Source: Paucimonas lemoignei (GTDB lineage: Bacteria; Pseudomonadota; Gammaproteobacteria; Pseudomonadales; Pseudomonadaceae). From it: 64,000 nucleotides of DNA. The notes below the pieces were generated by a model that saw only the letters and a list, made by a program, of their open reading frames with translations, searched no databases and was not told the origin of the DNA. Of this stretch, positions 59,786 through 64,000 are shown one piece after another. The first letter of the stretch is position 1. The number at the start of each line of letters is the position of its first letter. Position numbers and translations under genes: made by a program. The DNA lies in the NCBI GenBank assembly GCA_900475325.1, contig LS483371.1:2790001-2854000 (forward strand), in the 5' to 3' direction.

Positions 59786-60394
59786 ATGAAACTTTTGCAC
59801 ATTGATTCCAGCATCCTCGGTGACCATTCCGCTTCGCGCCAACTCAGCCGCAGCGTGGTCGAAGCCTTCAGCGCCGCGGACAGTGACACACAGATTACCT
59901 ACCGCGACCTCGCCAGTGAGGCGCTGGGACACTTTTCAGCCGGTACGCTGGCCGCTGCCGGTACCCCGGTAGAAGGCCGCGATGCTGCCCAGCAGCAGGA
60001 AGTTGCCAACAACGAAGCGACGTTGCAGCAATTCCTTGATGCTGACGTGGTCGTCATCGGCGCACCCATGTACAACTTCACCATCCCGAGCCAGCTCAAG
60101 GCCTGGATTGATCGCATTACCGTGGCCGGCCGCACCTTCCGCTACACCGAAGCAGGTGCAGAAGGGCTGTGTGGTGGCAAGCAAGTGATCATCGTATCGA
60201 CCGCAGGCGGCTTGCATGTTGGCCAGCCGAGCAGCGTGGGCCATGAAGACTTCCTGAAAGTGCTGTTTGGTTTTATCGGTGTGACCGACCTGAAATTCGT
60301 TTTCGCCCACGGCCTGGCCTATGGCGAAGAACCCCGCGCCAATGCGATGACCGCTGCGCAGAAGCAGATTGCTGAAGAGTTGTTTGTGGCTTGA
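59786..60394 (+). CDS. azoR: FMN-dependent NADH-azoreductase
   Basis: 202 aa flavodoxin-fold enzyme. Segments: [16 protein letters not shown] (FMN phosphate loop), [19 protein letters not shown] and [12 protein letters not shown]. It reduces azo dyes and quinones at the cost of NADH, and protects against thiol and quinone stress. ATG 59786 starts with the family opening MKLLHIDSS and has AGGAAA 8-12 nt upstream; an in-frame start at 59732 is unlikely. It is divergent from a LysR gene. Confidence 0.93.
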   Translation: MKLLHIDSSILGDHSASRQLSRSVVEAFSAADSDTQITYRDLASEALGHFSAGTLAAAGTPVEGRDAAQQQEVANNEATLQQFLDADVVVIGAPMYNFTIPSQLKAWIDRITVAGRTFRYTEAGAEGLCGGKQVIIVSTAGGLHVGQPSSVGHEDFLKVLFGFIGVTDLKFVFAHGLAYGEEPRANAMTAAQKQIAEELFVA

Positions 60395-60720
60395 TAGCAG
60401 CTGTTAGCTTCAAGCCTTAAGCTGCAAGGTTCTGAGCCGCCTCTGCGACTGTGTGCCAGGTCCGTAGAAGCGGCTTTAGTCGCGAGAGGCCTCTGATAGC
60501 GCCATAAACGTAACACCTGCAATCAGACCATCGCGATCTAAGCCTCCAATCGACAAATTCACACAACATCTGGCCTGTCTTGTGCACTAATCCGTAAATC
60601 GCGACTCTTAATTCCTGTACGCAAGTACGGCAGGGTGCGCGCCAGAGCATGAAGCTCGGGTCCGTATGCCGCTAACGCGTTCGGTTTGGTCATGTCGGAT
60701 TACGAAGGTTGGGCCTGGCG
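60395..60720. other. Intergenic stretch after azoR with a short REP-like repeat
   Basis: 326 bp. The first 40 bases carry CAGCTGTTAGCTTCAAGC and TTAAGCTGCAAGG, related to the repeats at 28655 and 35580. The remainder shows no gene. AAGG lies 13 nt before the next ATG. Confidence 0.4.
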
Positions 60721-61761
60721 ATGGTACGTCTTTGTGCATTACTGATGATTTCTCTGCTGAGCGGCATGGTTTCGGTGCACGCACTCGCCGATGAGCAGTG
60801 GAGCGTGGGTTATCACACGCTGACGTTCCCCGACCCGCTGGACTCCCAGCCGATGCATGCCCTCGCGTTTTACCCCTCCACTGACGAAGAACACACCAGC
60901 AAGGTCCAGGGCTACTGGATCGATGCGACGCCCGATGCTGCCATCGCCATGGGCCGTTTTCCGCTGATTCTGCTTTCCCATGGCAACACCGGCACGCCGC
61001 TGGCCCTGCATGACCTGGCCACTTCTCTGGCGCGCCAGGGCTTTGTCGTGGTGGCGGTGGTGCATCCGGGTGATAACGATCGGGATCACAGCCGTCTGGG
61101 CAGCCTCAGCAATCTGTATGGTCGGCCGCTGCAAATATCCGAAGCCATCAGTGCCGCGCTGCTGGATCCGCGCTTGTCGCCTTACCTGAGTGCCGAGCAG
61201 GTAGGCGTCATCGGTTATTCCGCAGGGGGCGAGACGGCGCTGATTCTGGCCGGAGCCGAACCTGACCTGCAGCGCTTGAAAACCTATTGCACCGAACGCC
61301 CTCAGGATCGCGATGCCTGCAAGACCCAGGGCGAATTGCTGCTGGACCGCGATGACTTGCACGCCCAGGCCGATCCACGGGTGGGTGCCCTGATGCTGAT
61401 GGCGCCGCTGACCTTGATGTTTGGCCGCAACACGCTGTCAGACGTCCATGTGCCAGTGTTGCTGTATAGCGGCGACGATGACGAGCTGCTGGCCGTTGAC
61501 AAGAATGCCGAAGCCCTGGCGCGCAAGTTGCCGCAGACGCCGGAGTACAAGTTACTGGCGGGGGCAGGGCACTTTGTCTTCATGGCGCCGTGCAGTGACG
61601 AGCAGCGCGCTACCACGCCGATCCTTTGCAACGACCGTGAAGGTGTGGATCGCGAAGGCATTCACCGCAACCTGAGTGCTGAAGCAGTGCGCTTTTTTGA
61701 AAGCGCACTGGGCATGCCCGATCTGAGCAACTCGGGCCTGCAAACTGCTCATCAGCAATGA
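60721..61761 (+). CDS. Secreted alpha/beta hydrolase (dienelactone hydrolase / PAF-acetylhydrolase-like)
   Basis: 346 aa. Signal peptide (MISLLSGMVSVHALA, cleavage near ALA-DE). Nucleophile elbow GYSAGGET (Ser about residue 162), oxyanion region LILLSHGNTGTPL, acid SGDDDELL and catalytic His in GAGHFVFMAP. Four Cys suggest disulfides in the periplasm (CTERPQDRDAC, PCSDEQ, LCND). The substrate is unknown. It is a single gene converging with the glycosyltransferase operon. The ATG at 60721 is chosen over the TTG at 60709. Confidence 0.85.
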   Translation: MVRLCALLMISLLSGMVSVHALADEQWSVGYHTLTFPDPLDSQPMHALAFYPSTDEEHTSKVQGYWIDATPDAAIAMGRFPLILLSHGNTGTPLALHDLATSLARQGFVVVAVVHPGDNDRDHSRLGSLSNLYGRPLQISEAISAALLDPRLSPYLSAEQVGVIGYSAGGETALILAGAEPDLQRLKTYCTERPQDRDACKTQGELLLDRDDLHAQADPRVGALMLMAPLTLMFGRNTLSDVHVPVLLYSGDDDELLAVDKNAEALARKLPQTPEYKLLAGAGHFVFMAPCSDEQRATTPILCNDREGVDREGIHRNLSAEAVRFFESALGMPDLSNSGLQTAHQQ

Positions 61762-61773
61762 GCGGGGATTGAC

Positions 61774-62427
61774 CTAATCGGCCAGCGTGCGCAGGTAGTC
61801 TGCAAATCCGCCGATGGCACGCGCATTCAATCGGGTACTGGTGGTCACACGGGGCCTGCAGCTCCAGGCGATACGTGCGCCACTCAGTTCCAATTGGCGA
61901 ATCAAGTGCACATCTTCATGACACGCCAAGGGTGGAAAGCCGCCCGCCAGCGTATACGCCGCCGCACTGACCCCTAGATTGGCACCGTGGATATGCCGGT
62001 GACCCTCGCGTTGCTGATACCGCTGTTGATAGCGAATCTGCGCCTCGAGTGGGATGTCATCACCCCACTGGCCGGGTGTCACGGTGCCACAGACCGCATC
62101 GGCGTCCAGCGCCAGTTGCTCCACCAGCCAGTCGGGCGCCACGCTGCTGTCGCCGTCCGTGCAGGCAATCCAGCGCGCGCCGCGTTCCAGCAGCAGTGTT
62201 GCACCCGCCGCACGCGCCTGGCCGACATTGCGCACGGACACTTCCAGTGTGGCGACGTCGTGTTGGTGCGCTACATGGGCCGAGCCATCGGTGCAGCTGT
62301 CGAGTACCACCAATACCAGTACCTGCTCTTGGGCGAGTGCGGGATGGCGACCCGCCTCAAGGACCGTTTGCAGGCACTCATCCAGCAGTTGCTCTTCGTT
62401 ATGTACAGGTATCAGCACGCCGATCAT
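61774..62427 (-). CDS. Family 2 glycosyltransferase
   Basis: 217 aa GT-A fold. IGVLIPVHNEEQLLDECL at the N-terminus, LDSCTDGSA, and the DxD-like metal site CTDGDSSVAPDWL (about residues 89-101). There are no membrane helices, unlike NodC or cellulose synthases. It is the last gene of a four-gene operon and overlaps the methyltransferase gene by 4 bp (ATGA). The acceptor is unknown. Confidence 0.88.
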   Translation of the reverse strand: MIGVLIPVHNEEQLLDECLQTVLEAGRHPALAQEQVLVLVVLDSCTDGSAHVAHQHDVATLEVSVRNVGQARAAGATLLLERGARWIACTDGDSSVAPDWLVEQLALDADAVCGTVTPGQWGDDIPLEAQIRYQQRYQQREGHRHIHGANLGVSAAAYTLAGGFPPLACHEDVHLIRQLELSGARIAWSCRPRVTTSTRLNARAIGGFADYLRTLAD

Positions 62428-63023
62428 CGTAGAAGCTCCTTTTCTGCAACGGATTGCGGGTCTCGGCTCCAGAGGTCGAGAAGGAAATCGGGTTCCTGGT
62501 GGCTGAACAGCCTGTGCATCTGCAAGCGCTTATCGAGGATGCTGTGAACCTGCTGCGCATTCAGCGGGCAACCTTCAATGGTTGGCCGCCAGTGACAGGC
62601 GAGCAACTGGCCGGTCTCGGTCAACGAGGCGAGGGCGCAATCGATCCAGCGATTGAGGTCGGTTTCGTCCAGGTAATAGCCCAATTCGCTGAGCACGATC
62701 AGGTCGAAGCGTTCATCCGGCCATTGTTCCGGCAACCGCGCCTGAATCACTGTGACGTGGTCCAGGCCGTTCAGGCGTTGGCGTGCCAGGCCCACGGCAG
62801 CGACGCAGGTGTCGCACGCCAGCAAGCGCTCAGCGCGGGTCGCCAGGTCGGCGCTGAGTTCGCCATTGGCGCACCCAGGCTCAAAAACCGATGCGTAGCG
62901 TTCCCGTGGCAATGCCGCCAGGGTCAGGGCGCGTTTGCGCCGCTCGTACCAGCGCTGCTTGAACGCCCAAGGGTCGTCGTTGCCCTCGAACAGCTCGTCG
63001 AAGTAGCTGTCGGCGACGCTCAC
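62424..63023 (-). CDS. NodS-like class I SAM-dependent methyltransferase
   Basis: 199 aa. The opening YFDELFEGNDDPWAFKQRWYERRK is the mark of the NodS family, and SAM motif I is FEPGCANGELS. Rhizobial NodS N-methylates the deacetylated glucosamine of Nod factors. Here it sits between a PIG-L deacetylase and a glycosyltransferase with 4-bp overlaps on both sides, which suggests that it methylates an amino group that the deacetylase exposes (inference). Confidence 0.88.
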   Translation of the reverse strand: MSVADSYFDELFEGNDDPWAFKQRWYERRKRALTLAALPRERYASVFEPGCANGELSADLATRAERLLACDTCVAAVGLARQRLNGLDHVTVIQARLPEQWPDERFDLIVLSELGYYLDETDLNRWIDCALASLTETGQLLACHWRPTIEGCPLNAQQVHSILDKRLQMHRLFSHQEPDFLLDLWSRDPQSVAEKELLR

Positions 63024-63778
63024 ACGAACACCACTTCAAAAGGTTGCAGCAAACGCTCCATGGCAAGCGGCGACAGCACTGGCTCAAGACCAATCAGCGG
63101 ATCGCCCTCAAGCTGGCTGGCGAAGGCGTGCACGGCATGGCGTTTGCGGGCAATGGTTACCGGATCGAGCAATACCTTGCGAGCTCGTTCCCAGGGCAGG
63201 CGCTCATCCTCGGGCGACGCCCAGTGCCAGGCCCAGATCGGCACTTCATGAAATGACGCGCCGACTGCTTCTGCCGCCCGTGCACTGGCACGGCCCACCG
63301 CTTCGTGATCGGCATGGCCATCCAGTGACCAGGTTGCGAATACCACGTCGCTTGGGCTCAGGTAGCGCTTGAGGTAATCGACCAGTGCGTCTTCCTGCTC
63401 GGCGACGCTGGTATCGCCAAAACCACCGCGTATCCATTGCAGGCTGTGCAGGGGCAGATCCAGACGGCGCAATGCCTCGGCGCTTTCCTGAGGTCGGATA
63501 ACGCTCAGGCGATCGGCAGGCCAGAGGTCCGAGCCCGGATGGCTGGCGCTGCCGTCGGTGACGGAGATCAGCTTCAAGGGGCGATCCAGTTGCGCCAACT
63601 GGCGCATCAGGCCACCGCAGCCCAGCACTTCGTCGTCCGGGTGAGGTGCGATGATGACTGCCCGGCAATTGATCGGCACTAACATGTCGGCGCTGATCAC
63701 CGGCAGCTGGGCGAGTTTCTTCGAGCTGTTCCAGGCCTGCAGCGACGTGCCGGTGCCCGTGATGGGGTTGTCCGTCAT
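63020..63778 (-). CDS. PIG-L family LmbE-like deacetylase
   Basis: 252 aa. Zinc motif IIAPHPDDEVLGCGG (HPDDE, about residues 47-51), and HADHEAVGRA for the third ligand region. PIG-L enzymes deacetylate N-acetylglucosamine on lipids or small glycosides. ATG 63778 overlaps the upstream stop (ATGA) and has AAGGA 10 nt before; ATG 63787 is an alternative start. Confidence 0.9.
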   Translation of the reverse strand: MTDNPITGTGTSLQAWNSSKKLAQLPVISADMLVPINCRAVIIAPHPDDEVLGCGGLMRQLAQLDRPLKLISVTDGSASHPGSDLWPADRLSVIRPQESAEALRRLDLPLHSLQWIRGGFGDTSVAEQEDALVDYLKRYLSPSDVVFATWSLDGHADHEAVGRASARAAEAVGASFHEVPIWAWHWASPEDERLPWERARKVLLDPVTIARKRHAVHAFASQLEGDPLIGLEPVLSPLAMERLLQPFEVVFV

Positions 63779-64000
63779 AACGTCCATGTCCTTGAGGGCG
63801 GTGTTGCCGTGTGAGCGGCGCTAAGCCGTCCGAGCGCTGCCAAATCCCGTTCGGCATGGCTCTGACGTAGAAAAACCGGTAGGTCGGCCATCAGTCGGGC
63901 AAAGTGCGCGTCCTTGCAATAAGGACCCGCGCCCAGGGCGTGGCCAACGTGGGTGATGATCTGTTCGGCACTGTGTTCGATAGCCGCGCGACTGCGGCGG
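63775..64000 (-). CDS. Acyl-CoA dehydrogenase-like protein (C-terminal part)
   Basis: Partial: the frame runs off the window edge. The visible ~74 residues include HVGHALGAGPYCKDAHFARL and LPVFLRQSHAERDLAALG, and end in TWTL. Identification as an acyl-CoA dehydrogenase rests on this C-terminal pattern and on my recollection of similar operons with PIG-L, NodS-like and GT2 genes, so it is tentative. It overlaps the PIG-L gene by 4 bp. Confidence 0.6.
   Translation of the reverse strand, partial: RRSRAAIEHSAEQIITHVGHALGAGPYCKDAHFARLMADLPVFLRQSHAERDLAALGRLSAAHTATPPSRTWTL

Overview
The window is a piece of a Pseudomonas chromosome, most likely from the P. fluorescens / P. putida / P. syringae side of the genus. 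The evidence is high GC, REPIN-type repeats in intergenic gaps, a MuxC/OpmB efflux pair, a PrrF small RNA, a CrcZ-family small RNA beside the HMG-CoA lyase gene, the liu leucine-degradation genes, cis/trans fatty-acid isomerase, and a cob/cbt cluster under two cobalamin riboswitches. Nothing suggests a plasmid, prophage or integrative element. The content is core genome interrupted by unusual intergenic repeats.

Layout. 1-2.4 kb: end of an RND efflux operon (muxC, opmB). 2.4-3.2 kb: first copy of a long palindrome-rich element. 3.4-6.4 kb: MHYT-GGDEF-EAL c-di-GMP protein and an SDR. 6.4-9.7 kb: DUF3203, an orphan divergent VgrG and a YebC-like protein. 9.8-10.5 kb: second copy of the element. 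10.6-13.8 kb: LRR-kinase and TetR genes divergent from an MFS exporter. 14-16.3 kb: M14 carboxypeptidase, a sigma-region-4/FecR hybrid, and the PrrF sRNA with a strong Fur box. 16.3-20.5 kb: Lrp-type regulator and fused indolepyruvate ferredoxin oxidoreductase. 20.6-24 kb: bacteriophytochrome with two kinase modules plus a receiver. 24.3-32.8 kb: liuABCD, third copy of the element, a CrcZ-family sRNA with a sigma54 promoter, then HMG-CoA lyase and LiuR. 33-41.8 kb: LysR and acyl-CoA dehydrogenase, metH, cti. 42-44 kb: acyltransferase and nfuA. 44-53.4 kb: cobalt transport and cobalamin synthesis in two divergent riboswitch-controlled operons (cbtB-cbtA-cobE-cobM and cobW-cobN-chlI/chlD). 53.4-54.1 kb: repeats, including a solitary half of the long element. 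54.1-58.7 kb: sigma54-type regulator with an altered sigma54 loop, NadR-like kinase, uppP, DUF1294. 58.4-60.4 kb: MmcQ and LysR divergent from azoR. 60.7-61.8 kb: secreted alpha/beta hydrolase. 61.8-64 kb: tightly coupled GT2 / NodS-like methyltransferase / PIG-L deacetylase / acyl-CoA dehydrogenase operon, cut by the window end.

How the genes work together. LiuR-type palindromes lie upstream of both liuA and liuR, so the split leucine pathway probably remains one regulon although an sRNA gene and a 0.7 kb repeat lie between its halves. The B12 locus has back-to-back riboswitches, and its chelatase subunits appear to come from one frameshifting gene: an A_AAA_AAG slippery site, a 5-nt spacer and an 11-bp stem join ChlI to the vWA (ChlD) frame. 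Iron control is visible around 15.3-16.3 kb and carbon-catabolite control around 31 kb.

Strongest leads for novelty: the composite palindromic element (three full copies and one half copy), the sigma4-FecR hybrid, the four-gene Nod-factor-like operon, the double-kinase phytochrome and the GAFDGA activator.
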